Shown: in pieces, positions 26,433 through 34,489 of the stretch | Position numbering within the stretch: the stretch's first letter is position 1 | How the letters are laid out: each line of letters opens with the position of its first letter | Origin: Oligoflexia bacterium | GTDB taxonomy: Bacteria; Bdellovibrionota; Bacteriovoracia; Bacteriovoracales; Bacteriovoracaceae | DNA: 64,000 nucleotides | Assembly (NCBI GenBank): GCA_015232355.1 | Contig: JADFZW010000009.1 | Span: 62,001-126,000 of the forward strand | Direction of reading: 5' to 3' | Position numbers and translations under genes: made by a program | The notes under the pieces: generated by a model | What the model was told of the DNA's origin: nothing | The model's input: the letters and a program-made list of their open reading frames with translations, nothing else | The model's database searches: none

Positions 26433-27032
26433 ATGGTTACAAAACTTCCGGAGAAGATATTAAGGTTAAATGATTTTTTTTCTCGTTGGCCAGGAGTTGG
26501 CGAGAAGACAGCACTACGTTTTACTCTGGGACTTTTAAAGTGGAGTAAAGAGGATATTTCTAAATTTGCCTCTACCTTGACCGACCTTTTATCTCTGCAA
26601 AAATGTGAAGAGTGTGGAATCTACTCTGATTTTAAAGTCTGTCAGATTTGCTCATCTAATATTCGTAAAGAGAGTAAAGTTATTTGTGTAGTAGAATCAT
26701 TGGCCGACTATTTGGCCATAGAAAGAAGTGGATTTTTTGATGGTGTTTATCACATTCTCGAAGGAGTTTTGGCCCCACTTCAAGATATTGGACCTAGTGA
26801 ATTGACTATAGACAAATTATTATTAAGAATAAGAAGAGATAATATTGAAGAAGTGATATTAGCACTAAATCCATCAGTAGAAGGAGATATTACTTCTTCC
26901 TATATAAGAGAACAGATAGCTGAAGGGGTAAAAGTTAAGCGTATTGGTCTGGGTATTCCAATGGGGGGAAATTTGGAATACTTCGATACATTGACTATCA
27001 ACAAGGCTTTAGAAAATAGTAAAGCTTTGTAG
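26433..27032 (+). CDS. recR: Recombination mediator RecR
   Basis: Works with RecF/RecO to load RecA at gaps. N-terminal helix-hairpin-helix SRWPGVGEKTALRF (17-30), the C4 zinc finger with Cys58, Cys61, Cys70 and Cys73, the Toprim domain starting VICVVESLADYLAIE, the HILEGVLAPLQDIGP segment, and the C-terminal GIPMGGNLEYFDTLTINKAL with the family's Walker-B-like end. Length of 199 aa is standard. A pre-start AGGA lies 7 bases upstream. Confidence 0.96.
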   Translation: MVTKLPEKILRLNDFFSRWPGVGEKTALRFTLGLLKWSKEDISKFASTLTDLLSLQKCEECGIYSDFKVCQICSSNIRKESKVICVVESLADYLAIERSGFFDGVYHILEGVLAPLQDIGPSELTIDKLLLRIRRDNIEEVILALNPSVEGDITSSYIREQIAEGVKVKRIGLGIPMGGNLEYFDTLTINKALENSKAL

Positions 27033-27250
27033 TGATTGATCTGATTTGAACGAGGTCCTTATAGGATAGTGATAGAGATAGAAATGGGGGAGGGGAAAAT
27101 TTTGAAATTTTTTTTTCAAAATTATTGTTGTAGCTTTAAATCTAAATATTCTTTGAATTCAAATTCAAATTCAAATTCAATTTCTGACTTTATATCGAAT
27201 TTAAAAACTAAACCGCAATATCAAATCAATGCAATTGCAGAGGGATCTGT

Positions 27251-27841
27251 ATGTCTTTTGTAAATTACCATAGTAAAGAGATAAACTGTAAGATTGTCTA
27301 TTATGGTCCGGGATTAGGTGGAAAAACATCCAATATTCAATACATTTATCAGAAAACATCCGGACAGCAGAAAGGAAAGCTGATAACTTTAAATACAAAA
27401 AACGAAAGAACTTTATTTTTTGATTTTTTACCGCTAGACTTAGGAGAAATACGGGGATTTAAAACGAGGTTTCACCTCTACACAGTACCAGGCCAATCTT
27501 TTTATGAGGCCAGCAGGAAGCTGATACTTAGGGGCATCGATGGACTTATTTTTGTAGCGGATTCACAATTAGAAAGAATGGAAGAAAACATCGAGAGCAT
27601 CCAAAGTTTAGAAAAGAATCTGGAAGAACAGGGAGCAGATTTAGGGAGATTACCTTTTGTGGTTCAATGGAACAAAAGAGATCTTCCCAATATTTCTTCT
27701 CTCGATGAGCTTAGGAGTAAATTGAATTCCAGGAAGGCACCTGATATTGAGGCCGTTGCAACTGACGGAGTTGGAGTGTTTGAAACTTTAAAAACTGTGA
27801 GTAAAATGATTCTACTTAATCTAAAAGGGGGTCTTCAGTAA
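27251..27841 (+). CDS. mglA: MglA-type gliding/polarity GTPase
   Basis: Ras-like small GTPase of the MglA family, 196 aa. P-loop GPGLGGKTSN (19-28), the family-specific switch I block TLNTKNERTLFFDFLPLDLG (46-65), TVPGQ (78-82) where Ras has DTAGQ, GIDGLIFVADSQ, and NKRDLP for guanine recognition. Such proteins set cell polarity; in Myxococcus MglA drives gliding and in Bdellovibrio it is needed for prey invasion. GAGGGA lies 6-11 bases before the ATG. The GAP partner MglB is not adjacent. About 218 bases separate it from recR and contain AATTCAAATTC repeats but no convincing gene. Confidence 0.95.
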   Translation: MSFVNYHSKEINCKIVYYGPGLGGKTSNIQYIYQKTSGQQKGKLITLNTKNERTLFFDFLPLDLGEIRGFKTRFHLYTVPGQSFYEASRKLILRGIDGLIFVADSQLERMEENIESIQSLEKNLEEQGADLGRLPFVVQWNKRDLPNISSLDELRSKLNSRKAPDIEAVATDGVGVFETLKTVSKMILLNLKGGLQ

Positions 27842-27901
27842 TTTTTTTTTAAGATTGGTAGATGTACTTACTGACCAACAATTTTTCTGGGGAGGGGGAT
27901 T

Positions 27902-28354
27902 ATGGTCATCAGTAGCGATTATGAGGAGAAGCGTCTGACCTCATCACAAATAGAGACGTTAAGACAAGTTCTTATTCAGAAGAAGAGGGATCTTAATTTC
28001 AAGAGTAGGTATTCTGAAGAGTTTCACATTGACATCAATGAGCGAAGTGATGAAATAGATTTCGCCAATGCCGATGCGGTAAATTCAGAACAAATCAGAT
28101 TTAGAAATAGAGAGACTTTTTTTGAAAAGAAAATTGATGAAGCATTACTGCGAATTGAAAACAATGAGTATGATTTATGTGAAGAGTGTAATGGGCCGAT
28201 TGGTTATTTACGTTTGCAGGCCAGGCCAACCGCTAATTTATGTATAGTATGCAAGGAGGATGCAGAGAGAGACGAAGTAAACACATACTTTTCAAAGAAT
28301 AATCGACATCGCGGAAAAATGTTATCATATTTATCATCAGATCTACGTGATTAA
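27902..28354 (+). CDS. DksA/TraR-type C4 zinc-finger protein
   Basis: 150-residue protein with the DksA/TraR zinc finger: Cys93 and Cys96 (CEEC), then Cys114 and Cys117 (CIVC), in the typical spacing NNEYDLCEEC...GYLRLQARPTANLCIVC. Upstream is a helical segment (about 15-88) with DEIDFANADAVNSEQ, comparable to the coiled-coil that DksA inserts into the RNA polymerase secondary channel. It is likely a transcription modulator acting on RNA polymerase. A very G-rich ribosome binding site (GGGGAGGGGG) precedes the ATG. It ends 2 bases from a convergent gene with no terminator between. Confidence 0.88.
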   Translation: MVISSDYEEKRLTSSQIETLRQVLIQKKRDLNFKSRYSEEFHIDINERSDEIDFANADAVNSEQIRFRNRETFFEKKIDEALLRIENNEYDLCEECNGPIGYLRLQARPTANLCIVCKEDAERDEVNTYFSKNNRHRGKMLSYLSSDLRD

Positions 28355-28356
28355 TT

Positions 28357-29424
28357 CTATCGTTGATTCTTATCAAAAAGAATGCCTTGATTAGAATCTT
28401 GTTTTTTCTTTTTCTTTTTCTTCTCTTTTTCTTCAAGATCAAGGATATCTTCATCTAGTTTATCTAATGATTCATCATTAATATTTTTTTTCTTTTTAAT
28501 AATATTTTTAAGTCCATTGTATGAATCAAAAATTTTCATACTCTTTAATTTGTCCTGAGATTTTTTGATCTTTTCCTTCTCTTGCAATAAGAAGACAGTT
28601 GATGCAAGTACCTCCTCTTCATCATCGCCATCATAATAACCATCATCATCGAGATTATCATTCTTAAGCTTAAGCTGTTTTTGTGAGCTAACTTTACTTG
28701 GATTATTTTTCAACTCTTCAATATTTTCATTACTTTGTTTACTTTTTTTGTTTTCTTTCACTCCTTCCTTGTCTTTATCTTTGTTTTTATCCTTATTTTT
28801 TTTTGTCTTGGAAGCTTGAAAGTCTTTAGTTTGAGTTTGATCGGTAAGCATTTCTGTTATAGAGACTTTCTTTTTTCCCCCAACTCTTTGACTTAATCTA
28901 GAGATCTCGGTGGGATTAAGAACTTTTAACAAGTTCATAATGGAGTTACCAAAAATATCAGGCATATCAACCACCTTATTGTTATCGACATTACTATCAA
29001 CATTGTTATCAGCGGTTTCATTTTCATTTTTTTCTACGATCTTCTCATCTATTTTCTCATCTATTTGTTTTTCTATTATTTCTTCTTTAACTTCCTCTTT
29101 CTTCATCTCTTTATTTTCATTTTTAATATCCTTAAGATTGTTTGAAGTTAATTTTTTCTTTTTAAGAAGATTCTCTTTTTCTTGCAAAGTCTCCATGTAC
29201 TTTATTATGTTTGCCTGTCCATTAAAATTTGTAGAGATCTCCTCCATTAACGTTTTTGTCAGCAATTTTTTTTCTCCACCACCAATAAAAGTACTTAGTT
29301 GCGAAATATAATCAGGAGTAATTAATTTTAAAAGATTCATTACACTGAAAGCATCAACACCTGATTCATTAGATGAAATTGATTTTTCACCATCATTTTT
29401 TTTATTTGATCGCTCTGCGCCCAC
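28357..29424 (-). CDS. Highly charged protein with an internal 36-residue duplication
   Basis: 355-residue protein I do not recognise. GTG start with AAAGGAG about 9 bases upstream. No signal peptide or membrane segment. Two copies of one module are visible: residues 28-63 (VMNLLKLITPDYISQLS, then GGGEKKLLTKTLMEEI) and 162-196 (IMNLLKVLNPTEISRLS, then GGKKKVSITEMLTDQ). The shared pattern is MNLLK-xxx-P-xx-IS-x-LS-xxxx-GG-x-KK. Between and after them are Lys/Glu/Asp-rich low-complexity stretches, including EEEIIEKQIDEKIDEKIVEK-like coiled coil and a final KEKKKKKKKQDSNQG. It may be a cytoplasmic scaffold with two short folded or partner-binding segments; function is unknown. Confidence 0.75.
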   Translation of the reverse strand: MGAERSNKKNDGEKSISSNESGVDAFSVMNLLKLITPDYISQLSTFIGGGEKKLLTKTLMEEISTNFNGQANIIKYMETLQEKENLLKKKKLTSNNLKDIKNENKEMKKEEVKEEIIEKQIDEKIDEKIVEKNENETADNNVDSNVDNNKVVDMPDIFGNSIMNLLKVLNPTEISRLSQRVGGKKKVSITEMLTDQTQTKDFQASKTKKNKDKNKDKDKEGVKENKKSKQSNENIEELKNNPSKVSSQKQLKLKNDNLDDDGYYDGDDEEEVLASTVFLLQEKEKIKKSQDKLKSMKIFDSYNGLKNIIKKKKNINDESLDKLDEDILDLEEKEKKKKKKKQDSNQGILFDKNQR

Positions 29425-29722
29425 TGTCTTTCGCTCCTTTTGAACTGACTGTGTGTATAATTGCGTGTAAAAATAATTAAAAATAGAATTTCAAAAGACC
29501 TATCGTCCTATTACTGGAATAACTTAATAAAACGCTCAAGTAAAAAGCTAGTATGAATTTTTTTAAATAGAATATATTTACTTTTAAATTACTTTTAATT
29601 TATTTTTATATTTTATTAAGATAAACACCTGGACAAAACACTCAATAATTTTTATAAAACATTTATGGTATTACTATGCTATCATTTATTGATAGCTACA
29701 ATTTGTTCATTCTACTAATAAT
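29425..29722. other. AT-rich intergenic region upstream of tRNA-Asn
   Basis: About 300 bases between the divergent charged-protein gene and tRNA-Asn. No open reading frame with a ribosome binding site is seen. It must hold the promoter of the charged protein and that of the tRNA, but I see no box pair good enough to call. Confidence 0.5.
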
Positions 29723-29797
29723 TGGGGAGTGGCGCAGCGGTAGCGCAGTAGACTGTTAATCTATTGGTCGTCGGTTCGAACCCGACCTTCCCAGCCA
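29723..29797 (+). tRNA. tRNA-Asn (anticodon GTT)
   Basis: Cloverleaf reads clearly: acceptor TGGGGAG pairs with CTTCCCA (one G-U), D arm GCGC-AGCGGTA-GCGC, anticodon stem GTAGA/TCTAT (last pair wobble-type) with loop CTGTTAA and anticodon GTT at 29755-29757, T arm GTCGG-TTCGAAC-CCGAC, discriminator G and an encoded CCA at 29795-29797. Confidence 0.97.
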
Positions 29798-29808
29798 AAT
29801 ATAAAAAG

Positions 29809-29858
29809 TGCCAGATATTTTTTTAGAAATGGAAAAGGTATCTGGTATTTTTTTTGTC
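29809..29858 (+). terminator. Rho-independent terminator after tRNA-Asn
   Basis: GCCAGATA (29810-29817) and TATCTGGT (29839-29846) form an 8-9-bp stem with one G-U pair, followed by a run of T after a single A. It starts 12 bases after the tRNA. Confidence 0.85.
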
Positions 29859-29923
29859 TTTTTTTTTATTTAAAATACATCATGACCTAAATTTCCTATT
29901 GACCTTCACATTGTGTCAGGCAC

Positions 29924-29968
29924 GATACTTTGATTGATTAATAATAAAATTTATTCAGTCAAAGTATC
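29924..29968 (+). promoter_or_regulatory. 14-bp hairpin just upstream of the 1011-residue protein
   Basis: GATACTTTGATTGA (29924-29937) and TCAGTCAAAGTATC (29955-29968) pair over 14 bp with one U-G wobble around a 17-nt AT loop. It is followed by AAAAAA and then the G-rich ribosome binding site GGGTGGGGGG. It could be an mRNA 5' structure or a protein-binding palindrome. Confidence 0.6.
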
Positions 29969-29989
29969 AAAAAAGGGTGGGGGGATTGT

Positions 29990-32900
29990 ATGTATAAAAT
30001 AAGTGAATTTTCAAAAATGGTTGGACTAAGTCCGAGAATGCTTAATGAATCGATTCAAAAGACTCTGTTTTGTTCCAGAATTAATTTTCTCTCTGTTTTA
30101 TTTATCACCCTATTCATTCCTTCTGTCATTCTAACAAAGGCACTGGCCGATGAAGCAAGCACTGCTATCGCTACTACAACTACGGCCACAACCACAACCA
30201 CAACCACGAATGTAACCTCTAATAACAACCTTCCTGAAGAGGTGAAAGTGGATGTTTCTATTTCAGAGGATGTATTAAGAGGATATTCCCCTCGTAAAAG
30301 AGAAATCGTTCGTTTGTTACTAGAAGAGATGAAGGAAAAACTCTCATATTACGAAAAGTATCCAATAGTTCTTCCTCCAACGGCGTTTAGTCTTTCTAAT
30401 GGACAAATCATTAATATGGGTGATTTTTTTTTACGACCAACTGATGGTGAACTTAGCAAATTAGCATTAGATGAAAATGGTCTTCAAAAGAACTTAACAA
30501 GAGAGCAATTAGCACAATTAGAACGAGAGGGATTTTTTACTGTTGATAGCGTGGAATTTCCAGGACAAAAACATCTTTGGAAATTGAATGTAATTTTTCA
30601 AAAGGGTTCAAAGAATATTAAAATTACCTTTGAACAAGGAATTGCCAATGCTCTTGGACAAATCATTATTGAGATTCCAGATCGTTTAACAGGAGAAGGA
30701 TATGTTAGCGTTCAACATGGACTTATTAACTTATCAAAAAGTTTAAGAGGAGTGCTAAGTAACTTTGTTGGTTTGTCAGAGATGTCTCCACGATATCTTC
30801 CTTATGAAATTGATAAAATGGTAGAAGATGCAAAAAACAAATACATTCTATCAGAGGCAGGAAAATTTTTAGAAGATGGAAGAAATTTTGATCCTAGACT
30901 TTATGATAAAGAATTAAATAAAAAATTAGAAGTGGCCCTAAGTAGAATTTTTAATGAACATGAAGAAGCATGGAAGAATCAAATTGTAGAATTAAGAATT
31001 AAATTTAAAAAAGAATTTGCTAATGACAACGTAACATTTTCACAAATTAAAGAAAAAATTGATTTAAAATTAGAAGAACAGCGCTTACTTTCGTTGGATG
31101 AGATGATAGTTGCAGATAAGATGTTAGAAGAGCTTTCACCAGGATTTGGCCAACTCTATGTTAATCATCAAAAAGCAGGACGTATAAGTTTAAAGATAGA
31201 AAATGAGTTAGCTCAAAAACTCGAAGCTTTTAGAATAAAAACAACTACAGATTTGAGAAACAATTATCCAATTCGTTCTAAAATTCCAAGATGGCTTTCA
31301 AGTTCAGTAGAGGCCGAAACTCAAAAATATTACCGTCAAATTCGTTGGGATCACTTAGCGCAAATTCCAAAAGCACTAAGAGAAGCTAAACTTAATCAAG
31401 AGGCATTTATCTTTGAAAGAAATATTGAGTTCATGAAAGAGCAGGAAACAACTATTCGAGCAGGTCTTAGCGAAGAAGAGATTGCCGCTAAAAATTTTGA
31501 ATTTGCAAACAGAATATGGAAATCAGAAAATTGGATTAAAAAAGAAATTGTTGAAAATGGCGAAGTTCGCTACTATCCTTCATATTACAACACCAACACA
31601 ATTTCTACTGATTCACCTCTTTGGCGATTAAGAATGACCAATTCACGAACTCACTCTTATATCGTAAACACGTTATACTATATGCTAGTTGAAAATTTAT
31701 GGAATGGACCACTTGGAGTGAGAGCACTATTTAGTGAGCATCCTTTTTATGGAAAGAAAATAATGGATCCAAAAACTGGAGAAATTATCGATGATAAAAA
31801 TAGTTTAATTATGACCTTAAATAAAAATCTAAAAAATCTTTGGGAGAATGTTTATCAAGCTCGTGCTGATTATGAAAATGCTCCTAATACGGGTTTATTA
31901 GATAAGGGTCTTACTCGTTGGCTTAATATGATTTGGAATTATGGTATCAAAGGTGTGTTGGGTAGTATTGCATACACTGTTGGACAACCATTAGTAACGA
32001 TGGGAAATGTTGCTTTATCAGGTGGTGTGGCCGCAACCAGTGTTGTTTGGGCGCCAATGACATCACTTTTTCAAATGGGTTTTAATATGACCATTTATGA
32101 TTTTGATTCTCCAGCTAACTATTATTCACATTCTAGAATGAAAAATTATGAGTACACCCATGTTTGGTTTCCAGCTCTAAACTACACCAAAGATGTAATC
32201 TTTTCTGCCGCAGTTCCTATGACTATGGGAACTCTTGCTGCTACAGTTTTACATCCCACACTCTCAGCACTTACAGTTGCATTTGAAGGTGCACGAAAAC
32301 TTTTTTCTCAAGGATGGGATGCTTTAATGAGAAAATTAATTATTGCCCCATATGGAAAAATTCCTGCAACAGATTCATGGGTTGCAACTCGTGTTTCAGG
32401 TCCAGGGATATCAGTAAATTATTTTTATCAAATTCACCCAGAGATGGCATTAGTAGCATTACAAGCAAAACTTGAATCGATTGAATTATCTCAATATGCT
32501 GACAGAAATAGAGAAGAGATAAAACGTCCACTTAATACTCTAAATGATTTTTTCAGTGGAATATTCTCTCAATTTAGAAGAATGTTTGTGGGTGGTGATA
32601 ATGGAGTAGAAGCAAGAATTGAAAAACTAACAGAGGATCAACTTAAAGCACTTGGTAGTAGTGTAGAGGAGAGAAGGAAAGTGTTGGAACAAATTAGCAA
32701 ACTACCAATTATGTCATCACTTATTCGTCAAACAAATGAAGATCTACAAAAGACATATGAATTATCTATTCCATTAGTACAAAATTTTTACGAAGAAAAA
32801 ATCTTTGCTAAGATGAAGGGCCCTGAGATTCGTGAATTTTGGTGGTCAAAAGAATTAGAAGAAGATGATTATTTGGGTTTAAGTAAAATTTTATACTCTC

Positions 32901-33025
32901 AAATTTTTTCCGAGAAATTTATGATTCCGATGGAAAAAAATGATGAGACTTTTGTGATTGAAATTAAAAATGAAGACTTAGAGCATTTCCTTCATCGTGT
33001 GCTAACTAATAGAAATAGTAATTAG
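29990..33025 (+). CDS. Large exported protein of unknown function
   Basis: 1011 residues, not recognised. The ATG is supported by GGGGGGA 6 bases upstream. A hydrophobic stretch at about 32-52 (INFLSVLFITLFIPSVILTKALA) ending in Ala-x-Ala looks like a signal peptide with a long N-region, so the bulk is probably exported. A Thr-rich linker (TTTTATTTTTTTN, from ACAACC repeats) follows. The middle (about 280-560) is helical and rich in Glu/Lys. Two moderately hydrophobic patches at about 650-700 (GVLGSIAYTVGQPLVTMGNV, GGVAATSVVWAP) and 737-765 (AAVPMTMGTLAATVLHPTL) could insert in a membrane. The first 20 residues, MYKISEFSKMVGLSPRML, resemble a MerR DNA-recognition helix, possibly by chance. 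Stands alone between terminator-like structures. Confidence 0.8.
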   Translation: MYKISEFSKMVGLSPRMLNESIQKTLFCSRINFLSVLFITLFIPSVILTKALADEASTAIATTTTATTTTTTTNVTSNNNLPEEVKVDVSISEDVLRGYSPRKREIVRLLLEEMKEKLSYYEKYPIVLPPTAFSLSNGQIINMGDFFLRPTDGELSKLALDENGLQKNLTREQLAQLEREGFFTVDSVEFPGQKHLWKLNVIFQKGSKNIKITFEQGIANALGQIIIEIPDRLTGEGYVSVQHGLINLSKSLRGVLSNFVGLSEMSPRYLPYEIDKMVEDAKNKYILSEAGKFLEDGRNFDPRLYDKELNKKLEVALSRIFNEHEEAWKNQIVELRIKFKKEFANDNVTFSQIKEKIDLKLEEQRLLSLDEMIVADKMLEELSPGFGQLYVNHQKAGRISLKIENELAQKLEAFRIKTTTDLRNNYPIRSKIPRWLSSSVEAETQKYYRQIRWDHLAQIPKALREAKLNQEAFIFERNIEFMKEQETTIRAGLSEEEIAAKNFEFANRIWKSENWIKKEIVENGEVRYYPSYYNTNTISTDSPLWRLRMTNSRTHSYIVNTLYYMLVENLWNGPLGVRALFSEHPFYGKKIMDPKTGEIIDDKNSLIMTLNKNLKNLWENVYQARADYENAPNTGLLDKGLTRWLNMIWNYGIKGVLGSIAYTVGQPLVTMGNVALSGGVAATSVVWAPMTSLFQMGFNMTIYDFDSPANYYSHSRMKNYEYTHVWFPALNYTKDVIFSAAVPMTMGTLAATVLHPTLSALTVAFEGARKLFSQGWDALMRKLIIAPYGKIPATDSWVATRVSGPGISVNYFYQIHPEMALVALQAKLESIELSQYADRNREEIKRPLNTLNDFFSGIFSQFRRMFVGGDNGVEARIEKLTEDQLKALGSSVEERRKVLEQISKLPIMSSLIRQTNEDLQKTYELSIPLVQNFYEEKIFAKMKGPEIREFWWSKELEEDDYLGLSKILYSQIFSEKFMIPMEKNDETFVIEIKNEDLEHFLHRVLTNRNSN

Positions 33026-33088
33026 ATCTACGTTTAGATCAGCAATTCTCATTTTCAACACTTCAACTTAAATCAAATTAATTCATTT

Positions 33089-33104
33089 AGGCACTCTTTT
33101 TGCA
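33089..33104 (+). promoter_or_regulatory. Sigma-54-type promoter upstream of the DHH gene
   Basis: AGGCACTCTTTTTGCA carries the invariant GG and GC with exact 10-base spacing of the -24/-12 pattern (TGGCAC-N5-TTGCA), with only the first base differing. It lies 62 bases before the ATG at 33166. No enhancer site was identified. Confidence 0.5.
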
Positions 33105-33165
33105 GTAACTTTCGAGATTGCAAAAGTTCTTAGATCTGACATTGAAGATTGAAGTAAGGGGAAAA

Positions 33166-34287
33166 ATGAGTTTAAGAAAGAAATTAAATGGATTTAAAAA
33201 GGATGAGTTTAAGCGCATTTTAGATAGTCATTCAAGTATAGTTTTGATTTCTCACACTGATATGGATGGCATGTGTTCAGTAAAGAGCTTCATGAAAAGT
33301 CCTTATAAGGACAAAGTAAAAGCTACATATTTTTCAGATGCATCTGATAGAAGTGTTACCACAGAGGAAGAAAGAGAAATTATATCGATTAATCCTTCTC
33401 TAATACTCTTTATGGATTTAAGTCCTCAGAATTTCAAACAATTAAATGCACTTGAAAAGGGCCGAACATTACTAGTCTTGGATCATCACAAACCCTATGG
33501 TTATGAAAATTTGCCAAATTTGATAACTGATTTTCATACTTACTACTCTGGATTTGAGCATCCCGATAAATATTCTGTCTCCTTTTTATGTTCCCATTTA
33601 TTAGATTTAGAAGATGATATGGCAGAATTTTCTGTTTCAGGATTAATAGGGGATAATAACTACAAACATTTTATAGATTATTTTGAATTAAATAAAGAGA
33701 AGGAAAGGTTGGCCACAATTATGGGTAAGTTATACAAAACCCTTGGTGCCTTAAAGGAAGTGAAAAAGATTGGGGTGGTGCCAGGAAGGTCATCTGGAGC
33801 AAAAGAGATTCAAGGTATGCTTTACTCAATATTAGAAAAAGCATGTTCGTTAAAACAATTATATGATTTATATGCATCTTCTGACTTACTTAAGTCTACT
33901 GCTGAAATGCTTGAAAAAGATTATCAACGTGTTTTATTAGAGGGATTAAATTTAATAAAACAGCAACAGCAACAATCATCATCATTTAATAAGCATAATT
34001 TAGTTTTTTTTAAACCGAAAGATAATTATGTGGTCTCTGGTTTTATCTATGAATTAGAAGAAAGAATCAAACAAGAATACCCAACATTTAAAGGTACATT
34101 GATAGTGATTCAAGAGACGGAGGATTTTTATCAATTAGATGGATTATCAACTGATACAGAAATTTCTGCAGGAGAGATATTTAGAGGTATCGGAGGAGGA
34201 CATAGAAATGTTGGTGGGGGAGTAATACATAAGAGTAGTAATTTATCACCGCAAAGATGGTTAGAAGATATTAAAGAGAGATTTTAG
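33166..34287 (+). CDS. DHH/DHHA1-family phosphoesterase
   Basis: 373 aa from the ATG at 33166, chosen because AAGGGGAAAA precedes it; the frame extends to 33118 without a ribosome binding site. The DHH domain motifs are visible: SHTDMDG (29-35; usual DxDG), MDLSP with Asp84, LDHH (105-108) and a later Asp in IGDNN. The C-terminal DHHA1 domain ends in GGGHRNVGGG (343-352), the nucleic-acid or phosphate-binding loop. Proteins of this kind are RecJ-like exonucleases, nanoRNases or cyclic-dinucleotide phosphodiesterases; sequence alone does not separate these. A poly-Gln/Ser insert (QQQQQSSS) from CAGCAACAG repeats separates the domains. Confidence 0.85.
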   Translation: MSLRKKLNGFKKDEFKRILDSHSSIVLISHTDMDGMCSVKSFMKSPYKDKVKATYFSDASDRSVTTEEEREIISINPSLILFMDLSPQNFKQLNALEKGRTLLVLDHHKPYGYENLPNLITDFHTYYSGFEHPDKYSVSFLCSHLLDLEDDMAEFSVSGLIGDNNYKHFIDYFELNKEKERLATIMGKLYKTLGALKEVKKIGVVPGRSSGAKEIQGMLYSILEKACSLKQLYDLYASSDLLKSTAEMLEKDYQRVLLEGLNLIKQQQQQSSSFNKHNLVFFKPKDNYVVSGFIYELEERIKQEYPTFKGTLIVIQETEDFYQLDGLSTDTEISAGEIFRGIGGGHRNVGGGVIHKSSNLSPQRWLEDIKERF

Positions 34288-34489
34288 AACACTTCTTTAG
34301 CATAGGTGAGATTCCCGAAATATTGTCTAGATAATTTTCATTTGTATAAATTTTGTACAAAGATACAATAGTAATGTAGCAATGAAATAATGTAAGCAGA
34401 TCAAAAAATGTTAAGAGCATGTTGGCCGAGACTCCATGATATATCCTAAAATATACTCTAAAATTGCCCTAAAATGAAAAATCACATAA

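Noticed and set aside
27069-27263. 64-codon frame upstream of mglA with a GTG start
   Set aside because: Composition is dominated by an AATTCAAATTC repeat (LNSNSNSNS), it overlaps the mglA start, and shows no domain; the ribosome binding spacing to GTG is too short. Treated as non-coding leader.
28910-29311. 133-codon plus-strand frame with Ser/Leu/Phe-rich sequence
   Set aside because: It is the antisense of the Lys/Glu-rich repeats of the charged protein; runs such as LLSTLLSTLLSA mirror those repeats and no ribosome binding site is present.
29915-29935. Second sigma-54-like site (AGGCACGATACTTTGA) before the large exported protein
   Set aside because: The -12 GC dinucleotide is absent at the required position, and the sequence is better explained as one arm of the 14-bp hairpin.
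34288-34489. tRNA-Sec search between the DHH gene and selA
   Set aside because: No TTCGA or TTCAA T-loop with flanking complementary stems and no TCA anticodon arm of the needed length could be found.
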